A stretch of 9,757 nt of DNA, from NCBI GenBank assembly GCA_030040455.1, contig JASHTR010000627.1, forward strand, positions 1 through 9,757. Reading direction: 5' to 3'. The stretch comes from Terriglobia bacterium. GTDB taxonomy: Bacteria; Acidobacteriota; Terriglobia; UBA7540. Positions 1 through 6,148 of the stretch are shown here, one piece after another (position 1 is the first letter of the stretch; every line of letters starts with the position of its first letter). A program made the position numbers and the translations under genes. The notes beneath the pieces are model-generated. The model saw nothing but the letters and a program-made list of their open reading frames with translations. It ran no database searches and was not told the origin of the DNA.

Positions 1-1
1 C

Positions 2-1090
2 AAGACCGGCCATGAAGATGTCCCTGTGGATGCCGGTGCCGACAACGTGGAGTCAGGATCAGGCGCGCGGCATAACGAAACGCTGGTGTTCCTGATGGGT
101 GCTCGCAATCTTCCCCGGATTACCCGGCGACTCCTCGCGGAAGGCCGTCATCCCTCGACCCCGGCGGCCGTGATCCGGTGGGGGACAACCCCTGCGCAGG
201 AAGTAGTCACCGGGACACTCGAAGATATTGCCCGGCGCGCGCGCAACGTTCCCCCGCCCACCATTACCGTGGTGGGAGAAGTGGTTCGTCTGCGGGAGCA
301 GCTTCTCTGGTTTGAAAAGTTGCCACTGTTTGGCAAGCGCGTGGTGATCACGCGAATGCGAGAGCAAGCCGCGCTGCTCGGCGATGTGCTGGCCGAACGC
401 GGGGCTCAAACCATAGAGATCCCCGTCATTGAGATTCGAAACCCGGATTCCTGGGAGAGATTGGATAACGCCATTCGCCGCCTGAACGAGTTTGACAACC
501 TGCTCGTGACCTCCGTCAATGGCGTGCGGAATTTTCTGGCGCGACTGAAAGCCTGCGGACGGGACGTCCGTGACCTAAAAGGAATCGAAATCGGAGCCAT
601 CGGCCCGGCAACCGCAGCCGAATTCGAGAGAACGGGGATACGCGTGGATTACGTTCCGGAAGAGTACCGCGCCGAAGGCCTGTTGGAAGTCCTCCAAAAA
701 CGCGAGCTCGCGGGGAAATCGTTCCTCATCCCGCGCGCCCGCCTGGCGCGCGATCTCGTTCCCCGCGTGCTCCGCGAGCGCGGAGCACGCGTGGAGGTGG
801 TGGAAGCTTACAGCGTGGAGTCGCCGGAATACAAACCGGAAGAGCTTGAAGCGTTGCTCGCTCCTCCGCCCGGCGTCATTACGTTTACCAGCTCTTCCAC
901 CGCAAGAAACTTCATCCATCTTCCGATTCCTCCACGCGTGCAGGAAAAACTGGCAGCAGCAAAAGTGGCTTCCATTGGTCCGGTCACGTCAGCTACGCTT
1001 CGCGAGCTTGGTCTGAAAGTGGATATTGAGGCTAAGAAGTCGACCGTTCAGGGCTTGGTCGAAGCGATAGAGGCCTATTTTAAGGAGTAG
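2..1090 (+). CDS. cobA-hemD: CobA-HemD fusion: uroporphyrinogen-III C-methyltransferase (C-terminal part) / uroporphyrinogen-III synthase; 5' end outside window
   Basis: Partial gene: the frame is open to the window edge, and the first codons read KTGHED, the conserved TGHE motif of S-adenosylmethionine:uroporphyrinogen-III methyltransferases. The GTG at 26 is therefore internal, not the start. The methyltransferase tail follows (LVFLMGARNLPRI near 83-121; AVIRWGTTPAQ near 164-200) and ends around position 310. From about 326 (LFGKRVVITRMREQA) to the stop at 1088 lies a full HemD domain with GAIGPATA, YRAEGLLEVL, TFTSSSTARNF and ASIGPVTSATLRELG. HemD cyclises hydroxymethylbilane to uroporphyrinogen III; the methyltransferase part diverts that product to precorrin-2 and siroheme. 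Both act in the cytoplasm. Such fusions are known in several phyla, usually near hemC and hemB; the gene here probably ends an upstream heme operon, because the next gene is convergent. No truncation or frameshift is seen within the window. Confidence 0.93.
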   Translation, partial: KTGHEDVPVDAGADNVESGSGARHNETLVFLMGARNLPRITRRLLAEGRHPSTPAAVIRWGTTPAQEVVTGTLEDIARRARNVPPPTITVVGEVVRLREQLLWFEKLPLFGKRVVITRMREQAALLGDVLAERGAQTIEIPVIEIRNPDSWERLDNAIRRLNEFDNLLVTSVNGVRNFLARLKACGRDVRDLKGIEIGAIGPATAAEFERTGIRVDYVPEEYRAEGLLEVLQKRELAGKSFLIPRARLARDLVPRVLRERGARVEVVEAYSVESPEYKPEELEALLAPPPGVITFTSSSTARNFIHLPIPPRVQEKLAAAKVASIGPVTSATLRELGLKVDIEAKKSTVQGLVEAIEAYFKE

Positions 1091-1126
1091 CGTGGGGTTG
1101 GCTGCGGTCTGCCGTGCTGCACTACG

Positions 1127-1217
1127 GAGGATTGCCGATTATAGTGACGACCCTTTCTGCGGCGCTCTGCGAGCGCCGAAAGGCCAGCGCTGGTTGTCAC
1201 TATCATCGGTAATCCTC
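1127..1217. repeat. Palindromic element A, possible bidirectional terminator between convergent genes
   Basis: The outer arms at 1127-1150 and 1194-1217 are complementary at 21 of 24 positions. Inside is a perfect 8-bp hairpin, CGGCGCTC-TGC-GAGCGCCG (1160-1178), flanked by CCTTT and AAAGG, which lengthen the stem with a small bulge. The core ends ATTATAGTGAC (1138-1148) and GTCACTATCAT (1196-1206) match the ends of element B at 3548-3640. The element lies between the ends of the heme gene and the coiled-coil gene, and its right arm runs into the latter's stop codon (1216-1218). It could terminate both transcripts, but there is no long T-run after either arm, so this is inferred from position and structure. 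Confidence 0.75.
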
Positions 1218-3165
1218 AATAATTAAGGTTCCAGATGTCTACCTTGTCCCACGACTGAGGATCCCGCCATAGCTCCCTCAGCTTCTGCCAGTAACGGAGG
1301 CGGGCCACGTCGGCATCAACGCCGCTCGGAAAGCCTTGCCCATCTACCTTAAACAACACCGGCGGCTGCTCCGGCAGCTCGGCGCCATAAGGATAATTGC
1401 GCGTCAGGTGCAACGCCGCCCAATCCCAGTAAGCTTCACCCAGCCGGGTAGCAACCTCCGGGTGCTGGCCGGTCCACTCCGGATAAGCGTTCAGGAATTC
1501 AGCGGGGGGATCAGCTTTAAGCCTCATCATCGGCCGGTTCGTAAGATAGAGGAACAAAACCGTGGGTAGAAGAGCAACAACAATCAAAAAGAATCTGCCC
1601 GCCGAAGAGCTTTGGGCTGGCGCCGGCACAACCTGAGGAGCTGCTTGCCTCAATCGCTCCAGGGTCGCTCGTGACAACTCATCCACATGCGCCTGGGCAG
1701 ACTTCCGTTGCTTGCGGGAAGCTTCTTCGATCTCGCTCTCGAATTCCTTCCGGCCGGCTGATGCGAGTTCCTTGAATAACTGACGGATTTGGCCTTTGGC
1801 CTGGTCCAGCGTGGATTCACACAGCGAGCGCAGCGTATCCTGCGCTCCCTTAGTCGCCAGCCTCTCGACCTCTTGCGCGAGGCCTGCCGAGGAGTCTTGG
1901 ATCTGGCCCCGCACCTCTTTGGCCTTCTCTCCCGCCTTTTTTTCGAGGTCGGCGAGGGCGCCCTCCATTAGTTGTGCCACTCGATGCGGAAAATCGGACG
2001 TGGCTTTTTCCAGCGCTTTTTGCTCGAGCGCCTGCGCGTTGGCGCCGAGCTGTTCGCGGAAAACCTCAAGACGGCTGTCAAGCTGCCTTTGAGCGTTTTC
2101 AAGTCCTTCGGCTGAAAGCTGGTGCAAGTGCTTGCGGTGCTCGGCCACACCCAGCTCTGCCTGCGTTTCGAGCTTCTGCCGCTCGGCGTCCAGTCGCGCA
2201 GAAACCGCATCCGCGTTGAGGGAGATTGCTGCCTGAATTTGCTGTTGTACGTTCTGAGCTGCTTTGCGGACCGCGTTTTCCGCAGCAACGCCGGCGCTTT
2301 GATTCAACAAGTCGATCGACGCCTGCTGGAGGTTTTCAAACTGTTGCCGAGCGCTCGTGAGGAGCGCGTTCCCTGAATTTCGAAGCTCAGCGAGCATCCG
2401 CTCGCGCGCCTCCTCCGTCTGCCGCTGGAGTTGTCCGGTCGAGCGATCCAGAAGCGCGGAAGCCGATTTTGAAATATCCTCTTCAATCCGCGCGGATGCG
2501 TTGCGTTTGAACGTGGCCAGCGTGCCCTCAAGCTGCTCCTGAAACGTTTCCAGGCGGGTTTCCGCTTTGTGGCCAAAGTCCTTTATTCCGGAATCGGCGA
2601 GAGCAGCCAGCCGCTTTTCATAATCGGCGCGTAGCGAGCCGTCGAGCTGTTCCCATGAGGCCCGTAACTTTGCCGTTGCTTCCTCGCCCGCAGTTCGTAC
2701 TGACCGCAAAAGGGTCTCCGCATCGCGCGATGCTGCTTGCCCCTGCTCTTTCATTGAGCCGGCAATCTGCCCGAGCAATTTTTCGGATGCGGCCCTTGCC
2801 TCCGCCGTGAAAGCGTTCAGCGAATCCTCGCCGAGCGTAGTAAATCGCTTTTGTGATCTCCCGGCAGCCTCTGCCTCCGCTGCTTCGAGTTGCCGCCGCA
2901 GCTGATCGGCCATATCCTCACTGAATTTATGGAACTCTGCCGAGGAACGCGCGAGCAGCTCCTCGGAGATTTTAGGCAGCTCGCGTGCAATCTGTTTTGC
3001 GGCCTTCAGTTTGAACACGTGAAGGGTTTTTTGCAGCTTATCCTGGAATTCTGCCAGTAACGCGCCGGAATCATCTCTCAACGGCTGAAGCTCTAAACGC
3101 CCTGGCGGAGACGTGAGGGGTGGAGCGTTGCCGGAGGTTGCTGAATTTTGCTTCTGTAATGCCAT
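1216..3165 (-). CDS. Membrane-anchored long coiled-coil protein of unknown function
   Basis: I do not recognise a named family. The 649-residue protein begins with a short Pro/Ser/Gln-rich tail (about 1-35). Residues 36-508 are almost wholly charged/Ala/Gln/Leu helix, very probably coiled coil. One transmembrane segment follows (RFFLIVVALLPTVLFLYLT, 524-542), then a 107-residue C-terminal domain rich in aromatics (EWTG, YWDWAAL, RYWQKLRELW, SWDKVDIWNLNY). The TM has little positive charge before it, so topology is uncertain; with no N-terminal signal, a cytoplasmic coiled coil and external C-terminal domain is likeliest. Residues 40-74 resemble 208-242 (14 of 35 identical), and RLExFxEQL recurs at 204-212 and 365-373, suggesting internal duplication. 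The ATG start is supported by GAGG five bases upstream. Role could be scaffold, envelope spacer or sensor; none is shown. It stands alone, convergent with the heme gene. Confidence 0.85.
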   Translation of the reverse strand: MALQKQNSATSGNAPPLTSPPGRLELQPLRDDSGALLAEFQDKLQKTLHVFKLKAAKQIARELPKISEELLARSSAEFHKFSEDMADQLRRQLEAAEAEAAGRSQKRFTTLGEDSLNAFTAEARAASEKLLGQIAGSMKEQGQAASRDAETLLRSVRTAGEEATAKLRASWEQLDGSLRADYEKRLAALADSGIKDFGHKAETRLETFQEQLEGTLATFKRNASARIEEDISKSASALLDRSTGQLQRQTEEARERMLAELRNSGNALLTSARQQFENLQQASIDLLNQSAGVAAENAVRKAAQNVQQQIQAAISLNADAVSARLDAERQKLETQAELGVAEHRKHLHQLSAEGLENAQRQLDSRLEVFREQLGANAQALEQKALEKATSDFPHRVAQLMEGALADLEKKAGEKAKEVRGQIQDSSAGLAQEVERLATKGAQDTLRSLCESTLDQAKGQIRQLFKELASAGRKEFESEIEEASRKQRKSAQAHVDELSRATLERLRQAAPQVVPAPAQSSSAGRFFLIVVALLPTVLFLYLTNRPMMRLKADPPAEFLNAYPEWTGQHPEVATRLGEAYWDWAALHLTRNYPYGAELPEQPPVLFKVDGQGFPSGVDADVARLRYWQKLRELWRDPQSWDKVDIWNLNY

Positions 3166-3237
3166 GAGGTCCTCAATAGGTGGCTGAAAAAACCTTGCGG
3201 TGAGTCATTCCAAGGGGCTGAAGGCGGTCCCAAGATT

Positions 3238-3371
3238 GCGATGGGGAAATTTCAAACCAGCTATCAGTTTTCAGCGCTGAGCCTTCAGCGCGCAGCCTTT
3301 ACGCCACAACTTTTTCGGCTGATGGCTGGAAGTTGACGGTTGAAAGCTAAAACGCGATTCCTCCCCATCGC
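3238..3371. repeat. 134-bp inverted-repeat element bounded by GCGATGGGGA / TCCCCATCGC
   Basis: A perfect 10-bp inverted repeat, GCGATGGGGA (3238-3247) and TCCCCATCGC (3362-3371), bounds the element. Inside, 3259-3289 and 3318-3348 form a second, imperfect inverted repeat (20 of 31 positions complementary), each arm starting and ending in AGCT/CAGC-type words. The arms consist of degenerate short repeats around TCAGC or GCTGA. I see no coding capacity, so this is a non-autonomous repeat or a structured untranslated region. It lies 73 bp upstream of the coiled-coil gene's start and could be in its leader. Confidence 0.6.
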
Positions 3372-3543
3372 GGAGTTTACCCTGCGCTCCTTCGCTGGCG
3401 CGGCCGTTTGAAGCGGGGCGCACGGCCTCGGAATGTCAGGCTTCCAGAAGGCTTTTCGGGAGCCTGTTAACAGTCACCTTTTATTAACATCGGCAAAGTG
3501 GGCTAAATGATGAGGGGGCAGCGTGCTGCAGTTATTGACGTTC

Positions 3544-3644
3544 GCAAATTATAGTGACGGCGTTCTCTGTAGCGGCGCTCTATGAGCGTCGCAAAAACGG
3601 CGGTCGCAGACCGCCGCTACAGCACTTGTGTCACCATAATTTGC
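3544..3644. repeat. Palindromic element B, same terminal repeats as element A; possible terminator for the YdcF-like gene
   Basis: The outer arms (3544-3558 and 3630-3644) are complementary at 14 of 15 positions and contain ATTATAGTGAC and GTCACCATAAT, as in element A. A second perfect pair, CTGTAGCGGCG (3567-3577) and CGCCGCTACAG (3612-3622), lies inside. Within that are two hairpins: CGGCGCTC-TAT-GAGCGTCG with one G:T pair or mismatch (3573-3591), and the perfect CGGCGGTC-GCA-GACCGCCG (3598-3616). It begins ten bases past the stop of the YdcF-like gene, so it may end that operon's transcript. It shares the CGGCGCTC stem with element A but carries an additional hairpin. Confidence 0.75.
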
Positions 3645-3653
3645 AGGACTCAG

Positions 3654-4325
3654 TTAGCGAGGAGCAGCGGCAACGTTGGCGGGTGGCACAAGCTCGCCTT
3701 TTACTGATCTACTCTTCCAGGGACCAAGGCCAAAGATGCTTTCCCAGGCCAGCTTGGTGGTTTCAAGAAGCCAGGTCTTCGCATAAATTCTCTCGTGCCA
3801 CCAGCCGCGCGGCTGAAAACTGCCGTCAGCGACACCATCCATCCAAACCCGAATTGGCGGCCTGGCGCGGCGGGTTGCGGCCCGCCAAATGCGCCTCGCC
3901 CGGCGGGTATGGTAGTTGGAAGTCACGATAATGACTTCTCGCCAGTCACGGCTTGCGAGGCATTGCCCGATCGCGCCTGCTTCTGTGAGAGTGGAATCTG
4001 CCTTGGTTACACAAAAAAGAATCTGATCCGCGGTCAGCGAACCTTCCTGCTTTTCAAAATAGCGATGGGCGACGTCGGGGACACTTTCGCCCCAATACGT
4101 TGTGGGAGGAATGCTGATGATTAGCTTGTTCACAACGCCGCGCCGCAGCAACTGCAGCGCACCGGCCGTTCGCGCTCGCATCCCTCGAGCCGAGCCGTTC
4201 AACACGACGGCAACCTGCGCGCGCGCGGGTAGAGGGTCTGTCTCAACCAGCAGCTCTCCGCCGTAACGCAGGAGCAGAAGTATCGCCAGCACGACCGCCG
4301 CACCGATTCTGACGGTCCATCTCAA
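3654..4325 (-). CDS. YdcF/DUF218 (ElyC/SanA/YdcF-like) membrane-anchored envelope protein
   Basis: The 223-residue protein has an N-terminal hydrophobic anchor (about residues 7-19, IGAAVVLAILLLL) followed by a soluble DUF218-type domain. Family hallmarks are AVVLNGSARGMRARTAGALQLLRRG-like sequence at 39-63, TKADSTLTEA at 107-116 and VIIVTSNYHTRRARRIW at 131-147, matching the usual 'D-S/T-x-T-x-E' and 'S-x-x-H-x-x-R' blocks. Family members (YdcF, SanA, ElyC in E. coli) are tied to envelope and peptidoglycan or lipid-carrier homeostasis, with no settled enzymatic reaction. The start is TTG at 4325: the frame is open back to a stop at 4359-4361 but offers no ATG or GTG, and there is no clear Shine-Dalgarno. 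It lies 17 bp after the algD-like stop on the same strand, suggesting an operon and translational coupling. A role in exporting or assembling a surface polysaccharide is inferred from this context only. Confidence 0.85.
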   Translation of the reverse strand: MRWTVRIGAAVVLAILLLLRYGGELLVETDPLPARAQVAVVLNGSARGMRARTAGALQLLRRGVVNKLIISIPPTTYWGESVPDVAHRYFEKQEGSLTADQILFCVTKADSTLTEAGAIGQCLASRDWREVIIVTSNYHTRRARRIWRAATRRARPPIRVWMDGVADGSFQPRGWWHERIYAKTWLLETTKLAWESIFGLGPWKSRSVKGELVPPANVAAAPR

Positions 4326-4342
4326 CTTTGAGCTGCTATCGC

Positions 4343-5686
4343 CTACCAGCAGATTCCCTCATAGCTGGCTTCCCCGCCCGGCCGTCGGGATTTTTCCAGG
4401 TTCACCAGGTCAATAACCTTCTGACCGGCGCGCAGGCGCCCCGCGAGCATCTCCTTCCGAGCCGCGCTCGAGCCGAGAACGACGATCTCCGCTCCTTCAA
4501 GCACCTCGGCAAGGTCTTCAGAAAGCAGCGATCCGATGTGTGGAATGACATCTTCAATATATTGTCGATTGGCTCCCGCAAGTTTGGCGAGAGAAACGTT
4601 CGGGTCCCAGATTTTGATCTGACAACCTTCACCGAGCAGCCGCTTGACCAACTGCACCTGAGGACTTTCGCGAAGGTCATCCGTGCCCGCCTTGAAGCTC
4701 AACCCAAGCAGGCCGATCTTCTTCTTCCCGCTGTGAAGAGCCATCTCCACCGCCCGGTCAATGTGCTCCTGGTTGCTCGCGAGAACAGACTCCATCAACG
4801 GCAGGCGCAAATCGAGCTCTTTGGCGCGATAGTTGAGGGCGCGAAGATCCTTCGGAAGGCACGAGCCGCCAAAGGCAAAGCCGGGATTGAGATAGGCGGG
4901 CGAGACGTTGAGTCGCGTGTCTGAGGTAAAAATCTCCGCCACCGTTTGGGCATCCACCCCCATATGTTTGGAAAGCGTTCCAAGCTCGTTGGCGAAGCTC
5001 ACCTTTATGGCGTGAAACGCATTGCTCGCATACTTCACCATTTCAGCAACCGGAATCGTGGTTTCGAAGATCCGGCTGGGCGTCCATGCATAGAGCTCTC
5101 GCACCCGAGCGAAATCCTCAGGCTCGCGCGCGCCGAGCACGGTATAAGGCGGCTCGAAAAAGTCCTGGACCGCCGTCCCTTCGCGCATAAATTCCGGGTT
5201 GTAAACCACGGCAAAATCTTTTCCTGCGCGTTTGCCACTGGCAGACTCGAGGGCGGGGACCACGACGGATTCTGTAGTTCCCGGAAGAACGGTGCTGCGC
5301 ACCACCACCCAGTGGCGTTTTGCCTTCTCCCGCAGGGCGTGCCCGATCTCGCGGCTGACGTGCTCGACGTGGGTGAGGTCCAGCCTGCCGTTACGCCGGC
5401 TCGGCGTCCCCACGCAAACGAATGAAACTTCGGTTTCTCGCACCGCCGCCTCAACGTCGGCCGTAGCGTGAAGGCGGCAGCAGCGATGTGCTTCCGCCAC
5501 GAATTCATCCACCTGCGCCTCAATAATCGGACTGCGTCCGGAATCGAGCAATGCTACCTTGGCTGGGTTCACGTCCACGCCCACAACTGGGTGGCCCTTG
5601 TGCGCCAAACAGGCCGCCATCACCGTGCCTACATAGCCCAATCCCAAAACGCTGACCGAGCATTCCTGCGAGGCAGTTTCCCCCAT
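4343..5686 (-). CDS. algD: GDP-mannose 6-dehydrogenase (AlgD-like UDP-glucose/GDP-mannose dehydrogenase family)
   Basis: The 447-residue enzyme belongs to the NAD-dependent family that oxidises a nucleotide sugar twice to the uronate. The NAD-binding motif GLGYVG is at residues 15-20. CVGTPS, VVRSTVLPGT, NPEFMREGTA and EMVKYASNAFHAIKVSFANE follow in family order. The catalytic cysteine is Cys276 in GFAFGGSCLPKD (codon 4859-4861). GLLGLSFKAGTDDLRESP marks the C-terminal domain, and the protein ends EGICW. These last blocks, GFAFGGSCLPKD, the GTPSRRNGRLDL segment and the EGICW end match Pseudomonas AlgD as I recall it, better than UDP-glucose dehydrogenases (usually GFGFGGSCFPKD). The expected product is therefore GDP-mannuronate, the alginate precursor; substrate still needs testing. 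Start ATG at 5686 has GAGAG a few bases upstream. It is first in a probable operon with the YdcF-like gene and divergent from the heparinase-like gene. Confidence 0.9.
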   Translation of the reverse strand: MGETASQECSVSVLGLGYVGTVMAACLAHKGHPVVGVDVNPAKVALLDSGRSPIIEAQVDEFVAEAHRCCRLHATADVEAAVRETEVSFVCVGTPSRRNGRLDLTHVEHVSREIGHALREKAKRHWVVVRSTVLPGTTESVVVPALESASGKRAGKDFAVVYNPEFMREGTAVQDFFEPPYTVLGAREPEDFARVRELYAWTPSRIFETTIPVAEMVKYASNAFHAIKVSFANELGTLSKHMGVDAQTVAEIFTSDTRLNVSPAYLNPGFAFGGSCLPKDLRALNYRAKELDLRLPLMESVLASNQEHIDRAVEMALHSGKKKIGLLGLSFKAGTDDLRESPQVQLVKRLLGEGCQIKIWDPNVSLAKLAGANRQYIEDVIPHIGSLLSEDLAEVLEGAEIVVLGSSAARKEMLAGRLRAGQKVIDLVNLEKSRRPGGEASYEGICW

Positions 5687-5720
5687 AGCGCTCTCAGTTC
5701 ACCTCGAATGCGAGAAGATG

Positions 5721-5826
5721 TGAAAACATCCGGCTGGTGCCGCGGTCTGTGACCGCCGGTCATGCACGTTCATTCATTCCTCGGCGCGCATCGAGTGCCG
5801 CTACGGCAGACCCGGCGAAGTTTTCA
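5721..5826. repeat. Palindromic repeat C containing GCGGTC-TGT-GACCGC
   Basis: TGAAAAC (5721-5727) and GTTTTCA (5820-5826) form a 7-bp outer inverted repeat, continued imperfectly by ATCCGG and CCGGCG. Inside is the perfect hairpin GCGGTC-TGT-GACCGC (5742-5756), close to GCGGTC-GCA-GACCGC in element B, and a small hairpin TGCCG-CTA-CGGCA (5796-5808). It lies within the presumed leader of the algD-like gene. The element is more degenerate than A or B and its limits are approximate. Confidence 0.5.
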
Positions 5827-5859
5827 TGCCTTCAAAGAGTCGAATCTCCTAAAGTTGGC

Positions 5860-5868
5860 AGTATAGCA
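5860..5868 (-). promoter_or_regulatory. Possible extended -10 promoter for the algD-like gene
   Basis: On the minus strand this reads TGC-TATACT, a TGn extended -10 with five of six consensus bases. No good -35 lies 17 bases upstream (TGCTTC). Transcription from here would give a leader of about 165 bases containing repeat C. The nested palindrome at 5883-5927 would lie just upstream, overlapping the -35 region. Confidence 0.3.
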
Positions 5869-5882
5869 TTAAGCAAATTCGG

Positions 5883-5927
5883 GAAGCACGCCTGTATTTA
5901 CTATATAGTAATATTATCATGTGCTTC
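5883..5927. promoter_or_regulatory. Nested concentric palindrome, candidate operator
   Basis: A perfect 14-bp AT-only-centred palindrome, TTACTATATAGTAA (5898-5911), sits inside a perfect 7-bp inverted repeat, GAAGCAC (5883-5889) and GTGCTTC (5921-5927). The two symmetry centres, 5904.5 and 5905, almost coincide. It lies in the divergent region between the algD-like and heparinase-like genes, where a dimeric or tetrameric regulator could control both. The short AT-rich core is unlike the GC-rich repeats around it. Operator function is inferred from symmetry and location. Confidence 0.5.
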
Positions 5928-5977
5928 ATCGCTTCGCTCTAGTACGTCCAACAGTTCTTTACGTATGCGGAAGCCCT

Positions 5978-6092
5978 GGAGTGCGGCAGCGTGCTGCCGC
6001 TTTGCGCCGGCGAGCGGGCTCGCGGCGCTTCAGGAATATCCGGCGGCCAGCAAGCTGGCCTGGGGAAAAGCGGCGGCAAGCCGCCGCACTCC
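5978..6092. repeat. REP-like element: long inverted repeat enclosing four hairpins
   Basis: The 26-base outer arms (5978-6003 and 6067-6092) are complementary at 23 positions; they begin GGAGTGCGGC and end GCCGCACTCC. Each arm is itself a hairpin: GCGGCAGC-GT-GCTGCCGC (5983-6000) and GCGGCGGC-AA-GCCGCCGC (6071-6088). Between them are GCGCCGGCGAGC-GG-GCTCGCGGCGC (6004-6028, one bulged base) and GGCCAG-CAAG-CTGGCC (6045-6060). Two of the three differences between the outer arms are a compensated pair within the stem. I recall similar GGAGTGCGGCGGC repeats being common in Acidobacteriota, but could not check. It sits 56 bp before the heparinase-like start. Confidence 0.8.
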
Positions 6093-6148
6093 AATTATCC
6101 GTAATATTGTTGTTGGGTCTCCGCGACAAACGTTATCATGGGACCTCC

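Larger units (their letters stand above)
3166..3653. other. Non-coding stretch with two inverted-repeat elements
   Basis: This 488-bp gap separates two minus-strand genes: the end of the YdcF-like gene and the start of the coiled-coil gene. I find no convincing coding frame, tRNA or riboswitch. It contains the element at 3238-3371 and element B at 3544-3644, listed separately. The promoter of the coiled-coil gene should lie here on the minus strand, but I could not pick a persuasive -35/-10 pair. The 170 bp between the two elements has no structure I can support beyond a short GCAGC-GT-GCTGC hairpin near 3522-3533. Confidence 0.6.
5687..6148. other. Divergent intergenic region between algD-like and heparinase-like genes
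   Basis: This 462-bp region should hold promoters for both directions. From left to right it contains a hairpin repeat (5721-5826), a possible minus-strand extended -10 (5860-5868), an AT-rich nested palindrome (5883-5927) and a four-hairpin GC-rich element (5978-6092). The frame of the heparinase-like gene stays open back to 5921, but the GC-rich element there translates to Arg/Ala-rich low-complexity sequence unlike the family, so I treat it as non-coding. Confidence 0.6.

Noticed and set aside
4328..5425. Plus-strand frames antisense to the algD-like gene
   Set aside because: They are shadows of a strongly conserved gene and resemble no protein family I know.
4343..5686. Generic UDP-glucose 6-dehydrogenase call
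   Set aside because: The catalytic block GFAFGGSCLPKD, the GTPSRRNGRLDL segment and the EGICW end fit GDP-mannose dehydrogenase better, though substrate is not proven.
5921..6148. Upstream extension of the heparinase-like frame to GTG 5921 (76 extra residues)
   Set aside because: The extension translates the four-hairpin repeat into Arg/Ala-rich low-complexity sequence and passes through the candidate operator; the family N-terminus begins at the ATG pair 6149/6152.
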